The translations under genes and the position numbers were made by a program. Of a stretch of DNA of 64,000 nt, positions 7,664 through 14,751 are shown piece by piece. Every line of letters starts with the position of its first letter. Position 1 is the stretch's first letter. The notes under the pieces are model-generated. The model was not told the origin of the DNA and did no database searches. It saw only the letters and a program-made list of their open reading frames with translations. Source of the stretch: Streptomyces venezuelae. GTDB lineage: Bacteria; Actinomycetota; Actinomycetes; Streptomycetales; Streptomycetaceae. The DNA lies in NCBI RefSeq assembly GCF_008642355.1, contig NZ_CP029193.1, positions 1,073,501 through 1,137,500 on the forward strand. Reading direction: 5' to 3'.

Positions 7664-7920
7664 GGGGTCCTCCAGGTGGTGCCCTTGCGCAGGTCGACGA
7701 AGGGGCGGGTGACGGCGTCGGCGTCGGCGTCGTGCAGCAGATGCGAGTACTCGGCCCGCAATCCCTCAGGGGCGGGCGTCGCGAACTCGGCGGGGTGAGC
7801 GAGGAGGTAGCGGAGCTTCGCCACCGACTCGTCGACCTGCCGCTGCGCTTGGATGCGCCGGGCCTCGGCCTCTACCACGGCGGCAGGCGTGTCCAGGCGC
7901 TCGATCGGGTTGACGGTCAT
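7660..7920 (-). CDS. Hypothetical phage protein, 86 aa
   Basis: Starts MTVNPIERLDTPAAVV. Mostly helical, with VVEAEARRIQAQRQVDESVA in the first half. It is probably a DNA- or protein-binding accessory factor, but there is no diagnostic motif. Overlapping start and stop codons fix the frame. Confidence 0.6.
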   Translation of the reverse strand: MTVNPIERLDTPAAVVEAEARRIQAQRQVDESVAKLRYLLAHPAEFATPAPEGLRAEYSHLLHDADADAVTRPFVDLRKGTTWRTP

Positions 7921-8687
7921 CGGCCTGCCTCCGTCCTGGCCACCCAGTACGGGGCTGCGCTGCCGCGTGCGGCGAGCCGCCAGTCGATGGCTCGGACTGT
8001 CTTCGCGACGAGCACCGGGTTCTCCGTCTCGGCGAATACGGGGAGTTCGGCGCGGTGAATGTCGTCGGCGATCTCGTCACGCTTCGTCGCCAGCTCGGCC
8101 TTCAGCCGCGCGACCTCGGCGTGCAGCCCGCCGATCTCGTGGTCCCGTTCGGCGACTTGCTCACACGCTTCGCGGAGGGTCGTCTTGGCCTCGTCGCGTT
8201 CGGCAGCCGCCCGGTTCACCCGGTTCTCCAGCCGTCCCGCGAGCCGTGCCGTGGCGTTCAGCATCCGTCGCGCCTCGTCGCGTTCGGCGCGGACCGCAGC
8301 CAACTCGGCGAGGAGCGCGGGCACGTCCTCACGGGCGTGGGCGATGAACTCGGCGTTTGCACCCATCTGCTCGGGCGCCCGCTGCTCGTCGTGGTCCTCG
8401 TGGGCCGGGTCGTCCCAGTAGTTCTCATCTTCGAGCTGGGCGATCTTCTGGCGGTACGAGTACGAGGCACGGCTCGTCATCTGAAGGTCGGCGGCCACGT
8501 CCGCGTAGGTGTCACCGTCGTAGAAGCCCCACGGCCCCTTCGTTGCGGCTTCGACACGGGCGGCGATCTCGGCTTCGCGCTGCGGCGACAGGCGGGCGGG
8601 TGTCGGCTGCGGGTCGGGGCCGACCGGCATCGGCAGGGAACCCAGCTCACGGACCGCATCGGCCGCCGTGCGGATCGAGTCCGTCAT
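7917..8687 (-). CDS. Ea22-like coiled-coil phage protein, 256 aa
   Basis: Residues 1-115 hold a short globular part containing AARVEAATKGPWGFYDGDTY and FIAHAREDVPALLAELAAVR, a layout common in early phage 'ead/Ea22-like' proteins. A long coiled coil follows (about residues 120-210), then a small C-terminal part ending in PYWVARTEAGR. Its role in phages is unknown. It is among the largest genes of the accessory run and has ATGA overlaps at both ends. Confidence 0.65.
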   Translation of the reverse strand: MTDSIRTAADAVRELGSLPMPVGPDPQPTPARLSPQREAEIAARVEAATKGPWGFYDGDTYADVAADLQMTSRASYSYRQKIAQLEDENYWDDPAHEDHDEQRAPEQMGANAEFIAHAREDVPALLAELAAVRAERDEARRMLNATARLAGRLENRVNRAAAERDEAKTTLREACEQVAERDHEIGGLHAEVARLKAELATKRDEIADDIHRAELPVFAETENPVLVAKTVRAIDWRLAARGSAAPYWVARTEAGR

Positions 8688-8860
8688 GACGCACCGTCCT
8701 CGTCGTCAGAGGGGATGTAGGCGCCACCATCGCGCCGGGCGTAGGCGGTGATCGCACCGACCGTGTACGGCTCGCGCACGATGGCCATGACCTCGTCGTC
8801 CCACCAACCCAGGAAAACTTCATCGACGTCAGCGACCAGCTCCGGAGGACACGTACTCAT
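8684..8860 (-). CDS. Hypothetical phage protein, 58 aa
   Basis: Starts MSTCPPELVADVDEVF. Very acidic (ending SDDEDGAS), with FLGWWDDEVMAIVREPYTV in the middle. It is short, but both ends overlap neighbouring genes by four bases. An acidic mimic-like composition is noticeable, but no function can be assigned. Confidence 0.55.
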   Translation of the reverse strand: MSTCPPELVADVDEVFLGWWDDEVMAIVREPYTVGAITAYARRDGGAYIPSDDEDGAS

Positions 8861-9105
8861 CGCGCACCCCCGAACCGGACGATCAAGCCAGGGTTGTACG
8901 CGGCCAACGTCTTGTTCGCGGCAGCCAGGGTGTGCAGGCTGCGGGCCAGCGCCTCCCGACCCTCCGGACCCAGACACGCCGGAAGTTCGTCGACCACGTC
9001 CGTCGCCGCCTTCTCCGCCAGCAGGACGTGTTCGGGGATCTGCTTGCCGATGAGGACGGCCACACTGTCCGGCATCGGCACCTTCGGGAACGTCAGCGTG
9101 ATCAC
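8857..9105 (-). CDS. Hypothetical phage protein, 82 aa
   Basis: Starts MITLTFPKVPMPDSVA. Predicted helices include VAVLIGKQIPEHVLLAEKAA and LARSLHTLAAANKTLAA. Supported by ATGA overlaps with the antirepressor gene upstream and the 58-aa gene downstream. Not recognised. Confidence 0.6.
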   Translation of the reverse strand: MITLTFPKVPMPDSVAVLIGKQIPEHVLLAEKAATDVVDELPACLGPEGREALARSLHTLAAANKTLAAYNPGLIVRFGGAR

Positions 9106-9908
9106 GACGCGCCTCCCTGCACCGGCGCTGGCGGGAGCTGCACCGCGGCCGTACCGCCAAGCCGCTTATGCAGCTCATGCAAGCCCTTGACCGTCACCCG
9201 CAACTGCGGGGCGCCGAGCGTCAACTCACCCGTCCGCGGGTGCGTGTACGACTGCGGGAGCTCAGAAAGCCAGCGGCGCTCTACCGCGTACTGCTTCGCC
9301 CGATACCGGTGGTCCGCGTTCTGGACGTAAGCCCAGTCGAGTTCGTGCAGGATCCCAAACAGCCGGTTCCTGCCCGTCTCGATCGACGGGTCGCGGGACA
9401 GGATCTTCGCGGCGTCCGCCACCGAGAAGTCGCCTTCTCCGGAAGCCAGGGTCTGCCACGAGTTCGCGGCGGGCTCCAGCTCCTTGATGCGGGCCTCAGC
9501 GGCGAGGCGGCCTTCCTCGGACTCGATCGCCGCCTGCAACGCTTCGAGCTTCGTCATCTCGCGGGGAGCGGCCGAGTACGAGCCGGTCTGGCGGATGGAC
9601 GGGATGACCTCATGGGTGATCCAGCGCTTGAATGCCTTCGCTTGCGGCTTACGGCTGCGGAGGATCACGGAGTAGAGGCCCGGCTCGGAGATGACGTTCG
9701 TCGGGAGAGAACGGGAGGACCCGTCATTAGTAGTGACGGGTACCTGCTGTACCTCGTCGTCGTCGAGGTAGCTCACGGCCTGGCGGGCGTTGCCGATCTC
9801 CAGGACGGTGCAGACGTCGGCCGCGACCCACCACGGCTCACCGTCGATCATCACGGACCGCACGTGCTGCGCGGTCTCCGGGAAGGTGAAGACGAGAGGC
9901 GTCGTCAT
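9102..9908 (-). CDS. Phage antirepressor, Bro-N domain plus KilAC-like domain
   Basis: Protein of 268 aa. The Bro-N domain (about residues 10-110) shows VMIDGEPWWVAADVCTVLE, SYLDDDEVQQV, VISEPGLYSVILRSRKPQA and FKRWITHEVIPSIRQTG. The C-terminal part (FSVADAAKILSRDPSIETG through YTHPRTGELTLG and LRVTVKGLHELHK) matches the phage antirepressor KilAC (ANT) domain. Such proteins counter a phage repressor during induction. It lies in the leftward operon behind the Xre repressor, as expected for an early gene. Confidence 0.88.
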   Translation of the reverse strand: MTTPLVFTFPETAQHVRSVMIDGEPWWVAADVCTVLEIGNARQAVSYLDDDEVQQVPVTTNDGSSRSLPTNVISEPGLYSVILRSRKPQAKAFKRWITHEVIPSIRQTGSYSAAPREMTKLEALQAAIESEEGRLAAEARIKELEPAANSWQTLASGEGDFSVADAAKILSRDPSIETGRNRLFGILHELDWAYVQNADHRYRAKQYAVERRWLSELPQSYTHPRTGELTLGAPQLRVTVKGLHELHKRLGGTAAVQLPPAPVQGGAS

Positions 9909-10213
9909 CGCCCACCGCCCGACTGCCGGACGTCGTCGCCGAGAGCGGCAGCGTGGATGCGGTCGATGTCGACCAGTTCCTCTCCAGCCCGCACACCCTT
10001 GTCACAGATGTCGAGCACGCGGTTGAGCCGCGCAGCCGTGTCGCTCTGCCTCTCGAAGGTGTCGAGGATCGCCTCAGCTTCGGAGTGCGTGTTCGTGGCG
10101 TGCAGCAGGCAGGAGAGGTACTCGCGGGCCGTCTGGTTGTGACGTGCGGTGAGCTTGGCGCGGATGCGGGCCTTTGCGGCCTCGCGATCAGAGATGGGAG
10201 ATGATGAAGGCAT
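9905..10213 (-). CDS. Hypothetical phage protein, 102 aa
   Basis: Starts MPSSSPISDREAAKAR. Helical throughout (AKLTARHNQTAREYLSCLLH, then AEAILDTFERQSDTAARL). Its stop overlaps the antirepressor start, and a hairpin lies upstream at 10261-10300. It opens the long overlapping part of the operon. Not recognised. Confidence 0.6.
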   Translation of the reverse strand: MPSSSPISDREAAKARIRAKLTARHNQTAREYLSCLLHATNTHSEAEAILDTFERQSDTAARLNRVLDICDKGVRAGEELVDIDRIHAAALGDDVRQSGGGR

Positions 10214-10260
10214 CGGGCTTCGCCTTTCTTCGTCTGGAGATGGTGAGGGTGGTGCTCGTA

Positions 10261-10300
10261 GGCCCCGGCTGCCGGGCTTAGGCCCCCGGCGGTTGGGGCC
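10261..10300. terminator. 16-bp hairpin with G-U pairs in the early operon
   Basis: Arms 10261-10276 and 10285-10300 pair along their length with a few G-U or G-T wobbles around an 8-nt loop. The hairpin lies between the excisionase-like gene and the 102-aa gene. Position and strength suggest an attenuator separating regulatory from early genes. Confidence 0.5.
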
Positions 10301-10309
10301 GCATCGCCG

Positions 10310-10633
10310 TCAAGCGGCGGACTTGGTGCGGGTCGGCTCGACGTTCTGTGCCCGCTTGGCAGGCTTGGTCGGCTTGCTCTTGGAGCGGCGCAGGCGGGAG
10401 ATCTTGGCCCGGTCGGCGGGAACCTCACACAAGGAGCGGATCTCTCGAATGTGGCTCTCGTTGAGCCACTTCGCCCGGCCCATGCGGGTGTGGGGGAAAC
10501 CGTGCTTGTTCAGCCCGTCGAGGAGCCAGCGCTCGCCGCATTCCAGCGCGCGGGCGGCCTCCCGGGGCTTCACGTAGCCGTCCCGGCGCATCAGCGAGTC
10601 GATGTCGATCGTGCTGACATTCGGGGTGGACAT
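10310..10633 (-). CDS. HTH DNA-binding protein, excisionase-like
   Basis: Protein of 107 aa starting MSTPNVSTIDIDSLM. The segment YVKPREAARALECGERWLLD followed by KHGFPHTRMGRAKWLNESHI matches the MerR-like/HTH_17 fold used by excisionases and small phage regulators. The C-terminal tail is very basic (RLRRSKSKPTKPAKR). It lies two bases after the Xre repressor, so both come from one transcript. It could be the excisionase for the integrase at 11918. Confidence 0.7.
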   Translation of the reverse strand: MSTPNVSTIDIDSLMRRDGYVKPREAARALECGERWLLDGLNKHGFPHTRMGRAKWLNESHIREIRSLCEVPADRAKISRLRRSKSKPTKPAKRAQNVEPTRTKSAA

Positions 10634-10635
10634 GT

Positions 10636-10884
10636 TCACCTTCTTTCGTGTGACGGAGCCTCTGGTGGGGCGAGGATCTGGTCGTCTGTGGCGTTGAGGG
10701 CGGTGCGGAGCCGTATGTAGCGCTCGGGCCCCATGCACTCCCGGGTGCCGGTTTCAAGCCGTTGCAGGTAGCTGCGTGAGATTCCTGCCGCTTCAGCGAC
10801 TGCTTGGACTGAGCGGCCCTGGCCCATGCGGTGCCTTCGGAGCGATGGCCCGTGCACCTGGTAGGTGGCTGGGGGTCTTTCCAT
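10636..10884 (-). CDS. Xre-family repressor-like regulator, 82 aa
   Basis: An HTH_3/Cro-CI fold is clear: LRRHRMGQGRSVQAVAEAAG followed by ISRSYLQRLETGTRECMGPE, the latter being the recognition helix and tail. No protease or dimerisation domain is attached. It is divergent from a second Xre-like gene at 11047 across an operator-like region, the usual genetic-switch layout. Confidence 0.8.
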   Translation of the reverse strand: MERPPATYQVHGPSLRRHRMGQGRSVQAVAEAAGISRSYLQRLETGTRECMGPERYIRLRTALNATDDQILAPPEAPSHERR

Positions 10885-10896
10885 GCACTGAAGCTA

Positions 10897-10950
10897 CGTG
10901 TTTCTACGAGCCTGCGCTACCAGTACTCCGTAGTAACATGCAGAAACACG
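10897..10950. promoter_or_regulatory. Operator-like inverted half-sites between the two Xre genes
   Basis: cgtgtttct at 10897-10905 is the exact reverse complement of agaaacacg at 10942-10950. The centres are 45 bp apart, about four helical turns. A TTGACA hexamer occurs at 10963-10968 on the + strand, although no good -10 follows. This is the likely binding region for one or both divergent regulators. Confidence 0.5.
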
Positions 10951-11046
10951 CATGATCTCGTTTTGACACGGCGCTCCGCGCCACGGAACCGTCAAGGTTC
11001 CGGCCAGATAGGAGGGTGTTCCTAGCTGTTCCTGAGAGGTCCTGCG

Positions 11047-11499
11047 ATGATGTGCGTCATGGCACCCCCACAAGACGTAGCCGCGCTGCAGCGGCTCGCT
11101 ACCGCGGTCATCCAGCGCCGCGTCGACCTCGGCATGAACAAGATCGATGTAGCCAGGGCCGCGGCAGTGCAGATCAACACCTACGACAAGATCGAGGCCG
11201 CCAAGCCGGTCCGCCGGCTTACCTACGCCAAAATTGAAGCCGTCCTCGGCTGGGCGCCGGGCAGCTGCGCAGACATCCTCAACGGCGCCACAGCCGCCAC
11301 CCTCATCGAGCAGGACGAGACCGGAACCATCTCGCCGCTCCGCGTCGAAGACCTGGCCAAGGATGTAGGCGACGCAGTCCAGGACGCCGCCATCTCGATC
11401 AGCGACGACCTCACCGCTCCCCAGATCCGCGCCCTCAAACAGCGCGCCGTCGAGGAGGTCATGGAGCGCTGGAAGGCACGCGGTATTGACCGCAATTGA
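11047..11499 (+). CDS. Xre-like helix-turn-helix regulator, 150 aa
   Basis: The start is ATG 11047 behind gagagg; ATG 11059 is an alternative. The N-terminal region (LATAVIQRRVDLGMNKIDVA, RAAAVQINTYDKIEAAKPVR, AKIEAVLGWAPGSCADIL) has the layout of the Xre-type HTH of Streptomyces phage and plasmid regulators. Residues 85-150 are an acidic, helical tail. Being divergent from the 82-aa repressor and upstream of the integrase, it may set integration versus excision. Confidence 0.75.
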   Translation: MMCVMAPPQDVAALQRLATAVIQRRVDLGMNKIDVARAAAVQINTYDKIEAAKPVRRLTYAKIEAVLGWAPGSCADILNGATAATLIEQDETGTISPLRVEDLAKDVGDAVQDAAISISDDLTAPQIRALKQRAVEEVMERWKARGIDRN

Positions 11500-11646
11500 T
11501 CAGACCTGCCGCACAACCTTTCCCATACACCGTTTCGTTACATGTTGACGACCACCACTCCGGGCGAATCTGGTCACAACTGCCCGCCAACATGGCAGGA
11601 TCAGCGACTACTTGGGAGGTTCCCTCGCACCCGAAAGGGGGAGCCC

Positions 11647-11847
11647 ATGCACGAATTGCTCATGGTCGACCTTGGGCCAGGCTTCTTTGGTTTCCATGGT
11701 CGTGTGGCTGGGAGACTCGTGTGTGTAGCGACGCCGAAGGTTGAGTACGACGCACAAGCACGCCGCAAAGTACGCAGCCTGATAGAGCGTCAAGGAGGCT
11801 CCTGCGCCGACTGCCAGGGCTGCTTCATAGGCAGCTCCGCACAGTAG
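11647..11847 (+). CDS. Hypothetical small protein, 66 aa
   Basis: Starts MHELLMVDLGPGFFGF behind a G-rich ribosome site (aaaggggg). It contains a short strand-rich part and a C-terminal CADCQGC. It lies between the regulator and the integrase. It could be a directionality or regulatory factor, but nothing in the sequence shows that. Confidence 0.45.
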   Translation: MHELLMVDLGPGFFGFHGRVAGRLVCVATPKVEYDAQARRKVRSLIERQGGSCADCQGCFIGSSAQ

Positions 11848-11917
11848 GCGCAGGCGCAGCGGAGGGCCGGCGGTAGGGGTGCCAGCCGGCCACCGCAAGC
11901 ACGCCCAAGGAGCGGCC

Positions 11918-13306
11918 ATGGCATACGTCGAGTGGCGCGGAAACACCTGCCGAGTCGTGTGGAACACCGGCGCCAAGGACGACCGCGGCAAGTGGATCTA
12001 CGACCAGCAGGGCGGATTCACCGACGAGGCCGTCGCCAAGAACTACGGCCTCGACCGCGAGGCCGACATCCGCAATGACCGCTACGTCAGCAAGCGGGAC
12101 GGCTCCCTGCTCATGCGGGACTACTGCCGCACCTGGCCGGACACCCTCGACGTCGGGCACCTGCGCGACAAGGCGATCCGGTCCATGCTGCGGCTGTACA
12201 TAGTGCCCCGCTGGGGCGACACCGCGGTCGGGGACATCAAGCCCTCCGCCTACCGGGCGTGGAAGATCCAGCTCAAGGCGAAGCCGAACGTCGGCGACAA
12301 ATACGGTGAGGAGATCCTCACCGTCTTCTCCATGCTCATGGACGACGCCGTCGACGACGGCCTGCGCGCCGCCTCGCCGGTCCCGAAAGGCAAGCGCGCC
12401 CGCCGCGGGAAGTACAAGAAGAAGCCGCGCGAACGCAAGCGCGAGATGCGCATCGCAGACGTCCACCAGCTGGCCTGCAACGCGCTCACATTCTGGGGCC
12501 TGGACGGCTTCGTCTTCGTGTGGACGATGGCCTGCACCGGCATGCGCCCCGCAGAGCTCTATGCTCTGCGCCGGGTCTACACGCATCCCGCCTGGCCTGC
12601 TAGCGACCCGCTGGACGACCCGGACGAGCATGACCGCGCCGAGCGGCACGCGGAGGATCTTGAGCGCTACGGACCCGGCCTGATGCCCGCGGTGCGCGTT
12701 CAGTGGCAGCATCAGCGGAAAGACGGCGCGCTTCAGACGTTTCCGCCGAAGTACGAGTCGCGGCGCGCCCTGGTCCTGCCCCCGTTCCTCACCTCGCTGC
12801 TGGGGCTGCTGCTCGCCAGCCATGACGGCGAGTACGTTTTCCGGTCGGTGACGGGCGGCCTGCTGGCGAACGCGAACTTCACCTACTACTACTGGCGGCC
12901 AATCGCAGACGGCCGGGACGCCTCGGCGGATTTCGAGCGGACCCGTCTGGGCCAGCGTCAGACCGTCGCCTCCCGACGGCCCCTGCCGGAAATCCCCGCG
13001 ACCTCCTACGCCGGGAAGCGCCTGTACCTGCTGCGGCACGGCCACAAGGAGTGGATCGACGAGGACGGGCACAGCCGGATCGCTACAGAGAGCCGGATGG
13101 GTCACGAAGTCGCCGGCGTCGAGGGGCTGTACGCGAACGTGACAACGGCCATGGAGCAGGCCATCATGGATTCGTTGCAGGAGCGCTTCGAGCGGTTCCT
13201 GCGGGAGGAGAAGCCGGAGTTGCCCGACGGTTCTCCCATTTCTCTCCCGCTCACTCTCGTCGAGTGGTGGAACCGGCAGGTCACAGCGGTGCAGCACCCT
13301 GAATGA
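11918..13306 (+). CDS. Tyrosine-type site-specific integrase
   Basis: Protein of 462 aa starting MAYVEWRGNTCRVVW, with AAGGAG just upstream. An N-terminal arm-binding region is followed by the core-binding SAM-like domain (TWPDTLDVGHLRDKAIRSML). The catalytic domain has ACTGMRPAELYAL (first Arg, about residue 209), YLLRHGHKEW (HxxR box region, about 372), RMGHEV (about 393) and the nucleophile Tyr in GLYANV (about 405). Its stop codon overlaps the first codon of a truncated uppP fragment, so the att site lies directly beside the gene. Confidence 0.92.
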   Translation: MAYVEWRGNTCRVVWNTGAKDDRGKWIYDQQGGFTDEAVAKNYGLDREADIRNDRYVSKRDGSLLMRDYCRTWPDTLDVGHLRDKAIRSMLRLYIVPRWGDTAVGDIKPSAYRAWKIQLKAKPNVGDKYGEEILTVFSMLMDDAVDDGLRAASPVPKGKRARRGKYKKKPRERKREMRIADVHQLACNALTFWGLDGFVFVWTMACTGMRPAELYALRRVYTHPAWPASDPLDDPDEHDRAERHAEDLERYGPGLMPAVRVQWQHQRKDGALQTFPPKYESRRALVLPPFLTSLLGLLLASHDGEYVFRSVTGGLLANANFTYYYWRPIADGRDASADFERTRLGQRQTVASRRPLPEIPATSYAGKRLYLLRHGHKEWIDEDGHSRIATESRMGHEVAGVEGLYANVTTAMEQAIMDSLQERFERFLREEKPELPDGSPISLPLTLVEWWNRQVTAVQHPE

Positions 13307-13443
13307 TGATCTGGTTCATGAAGTTCATCACCACGAAGAGCTTCATGCCGTTCGTCTACTACCGCGTCCTGCTGGGCATCGTGCTGATCGTGCTGGTCGG
13401 CACGGGTGCGTTGAGTCCCCACGCGGGCGAATCGGCAGGCTGA
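13303..13443 (+). pseudogene. uppP: 3' fragment of undecaprenyl-diphosphatase gene (uppP) at the element junction
   Basis: A frame of 46 codons (from about 13,309: IWFMKFITTKSFMPFVYYR, then VLLGIVLIVLVGTG) matches the last transmembrane helices of bacterial UppP/BacA, which recycles the cell-wall lipid carrier. An in-frame TGA immediately precedes it at 13300-13302, so it is cut off from the rest. It is best read as the host half of the attachment site left outside the element. The full or restored gene should lie at the other end, outside the window. Confidence 0.8.
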
Positions 13444-13452
13444 GCGCCGGTC

Positions 13453-13471
13453 AGGGACGTACGTCGTCCCT
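13453..13471 (+). terminator. Hairpin after the uppP fragment
   Basis: agggacg at 13453-13459 and cgtccct at 13465-13471 form a 7-bp stem with a 5-nt loop, ten bases after the uppP stop. It is probably the native uppP terminator. Confidence 0.45.
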
Positions 13472-13625
13472 CGCGCCGGCCCTCCCCGCCTCGCTCGTGT
13501 GCGGGCGCGCCCACGGCAGCCGATGGGGCCGTACGGCGGTCCTTCTTTCGTGGCTTCCGTGTGCCGCTCAGCGAGCCTCGGGGAAGCCCTGAGTCGTCAC
13601 CTCACCCGAGCTCATGGAGGACATC

Positions 13626-13826
13626 ATGCTTCGACGCATCGCCGTAGCCTTCGCAGTCTGCGCCGCCGCCGGAGTCATCAGCAGCGGCCCCGCGATGGCC
13701 GCGGACCCGGGCGACGACCGTCCCGGCAAGTACGTCATCACGGCCGTCAACCAGCTCGACTCGGACCGTCTGCCCACCTGCTACCGCGACCTCTACGCCA
13801 CCCCGTCCGCGACCATCTGCCACTGA
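13626..13826 (+). CDS. Small secreted protein, 66 aa
   Basis: Starts MLRRIAVAFAVCAAAG with GGAGG five bases upstream. A classical signal peptide (RR, hydrophobic core, cleavage near GPAMA-ADPG, residue 25) leaves a mature peptide of about 41 residues with two cysteines (LPTCYRDLY and ATICH) that could form one disulfide. It looks like a typical Streptomyces secreted mini-protein of unknown role. Confidence 0.75.
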   Translation: MLRRIAVAFAVCAAAGVISSGPAMAADPGDDRPGKYVITAVNQLDSDRLPTCYRDLYATPSATICH

Positions 13827-13965
13827 CACACCTGTGCACCCGCCCGCCGGCACACGTCGGTGGGCGACAGCACGCAGGCAGCCCCTCGTTCTCCCGCACG
13901 GCGACGCCCCGCTCCACTACCCTCCAGGCCACAGATCGGTCACCTGCCCCAGGAGGAGGACCACC

Positions 13966-14406
13966 ATGACGCTGCAGCGAATGGACAACGTCGCCATCGT
14001 CGTCGAGGACCTGGACGCCGCCATCGCCTTCTTCGGCGAGATCGGGATGGAGCTGGAGGGGACGGCGCAGGTCGAGGGCCTCTACGCGGACCGCATCCTC
14101 GGACTCGACGGCGTGCGCACCGACATCGCGATGATGCGCGTCCCCGACGGACACGGCCGGCTGGAGCTGACGAAGTACCACGCCCCCGCCGCGCTCCCCG
14201 CCGCACCGCCCCGACCCTCCCCCAACACACTGGGCCTGCACCGCGTCATGTTCGCCGTCGACGACATCGACGACACCGTCGCCCGCCTGCGCCCCCACGG
14301 CGCGGAACTCCTCGGTGAGGTGGTCCGGTTCGAGAACAGCTACCGCCTCTGCTATCTCCGCGGCCCCGCGGGCATCATCGTCGCCCTGGCCGAACAGACC
14401 GGCTAG
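13966..14406 (+). CDS. VOC-superfamily (glyoxalase/dioxygenase fold) protein
   Basis: Protein of 146 aa behind AGGAGGAGG. Two paired beta-alpha-beta-beta-beta modules are visible: MDNVAIVVEDLDAAIAFFGE (module 1) and HRVMFAVDDIDDTVARLRPH (module 2). Candidate metal ligands are few; the second module ends CYLRGPAGIIVALAEQ, with E in the usual last-ligand place. The substrate is unknown. Confidence 0.85.
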   Translation: MTLQRMDNVAIVVEDLDAAIAFFGEIGMELEGTAQVEGLYADRILGLDGVRTDIAMMRVPDGHGRLELTKYHAPAALPAAPPRPSPNTLGLHRVMFAVDDIDDTVARLRPHGAELLGEVVRFENSYRLCYLRGPAGIIVALAEQTG

Positions 14407-14517
14407 CGCCCGCCAGGGCGCGTGCCGCCGCCCGCACCGGGCCCGTTCGGTCACGTGCCGCAGGTGTGCGGTAGCTGACAGTTCCGATTGTCGTAGGCAT
14501 CCCCTAGGCTTGGCGCC

Positions 14518-14697
14518 ATGCCCTTAACCCCACCACCCCATGGTTCCGTGCGCTCTTCCGACGAGCTGAACGAGCGGATTCGCGGCCTGTGGCTGCGTGC
14601 AGGCGGTCGCCTCTCCGCCGAACAGCGCAGAGAGTACGAGCAGTTGGTGACGGAGTGGGCCGCCGCTGTCCGCGCGGAGATCGTGAGGGCCGCGTAG
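14518..14697 (+). CDS. Small conserved Streptomyces protein, 59 aa, with a TTA codon
   Basis: Starts MPLTPPPHGSVRSSDELNER. The body (IRGLWLRAGGRLSAEQRREY, then EQLVTEWAAAVRAEIVRAA) is a helical hairpin rich in conserved aromatic and charged residues. Codon 3 is TTA (14524-14526), a codon nearly absent from Streptomyces housekeeping genes and read by the developmentally controlled bldA tRNA. Translation may thus depend on bldA. There is no strong ribosome site upstream. Confidence 0.65.
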   Translation: MPLTPPPHGSVRSSDELNERIRGLWLRAGGRLSAEQRREYEQLVTEWAAAVRAEIVRAA

Positions 14698-14751
14698 CCG
14701 CTCCTTCCCCTCCGTGCATATCCCTGCACACCCCTTGGCTCCCCACCTCCC

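Larger units (their letters stand above)
1..13310. mobile_element. Integrase-proximal end of a prophage / integrative element
   Basis: A tyrosine integrase, two divergent Xre-type regulators, a Bro-N antirepressor, a RecE-like nuclease with a Sak4/RecA-like ATPase, a DNA methyltransferase and a Gp37/Gp68 protein lie in one stretch of tiny overlapping genes, which is the early region of a temperate phage. The right boundary is where the integrase stop codon meets a promoterless 3' fragment of uppP near 13,303-13,312. The left boundary, the second att copy and any structural genes are outside the window. Whether it is an intact prophage, a satellite or a conjugative element cannot be decided from this half. 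Confidence 0.85.

Noticed and set aside
13499..13969. 156-codon + frame overlapping the small secreted protein gene
   Set aside because: It is Arg/His/Pro-rich and out of frame with a well-formed signal-peptide gene that has its own GGAGG.
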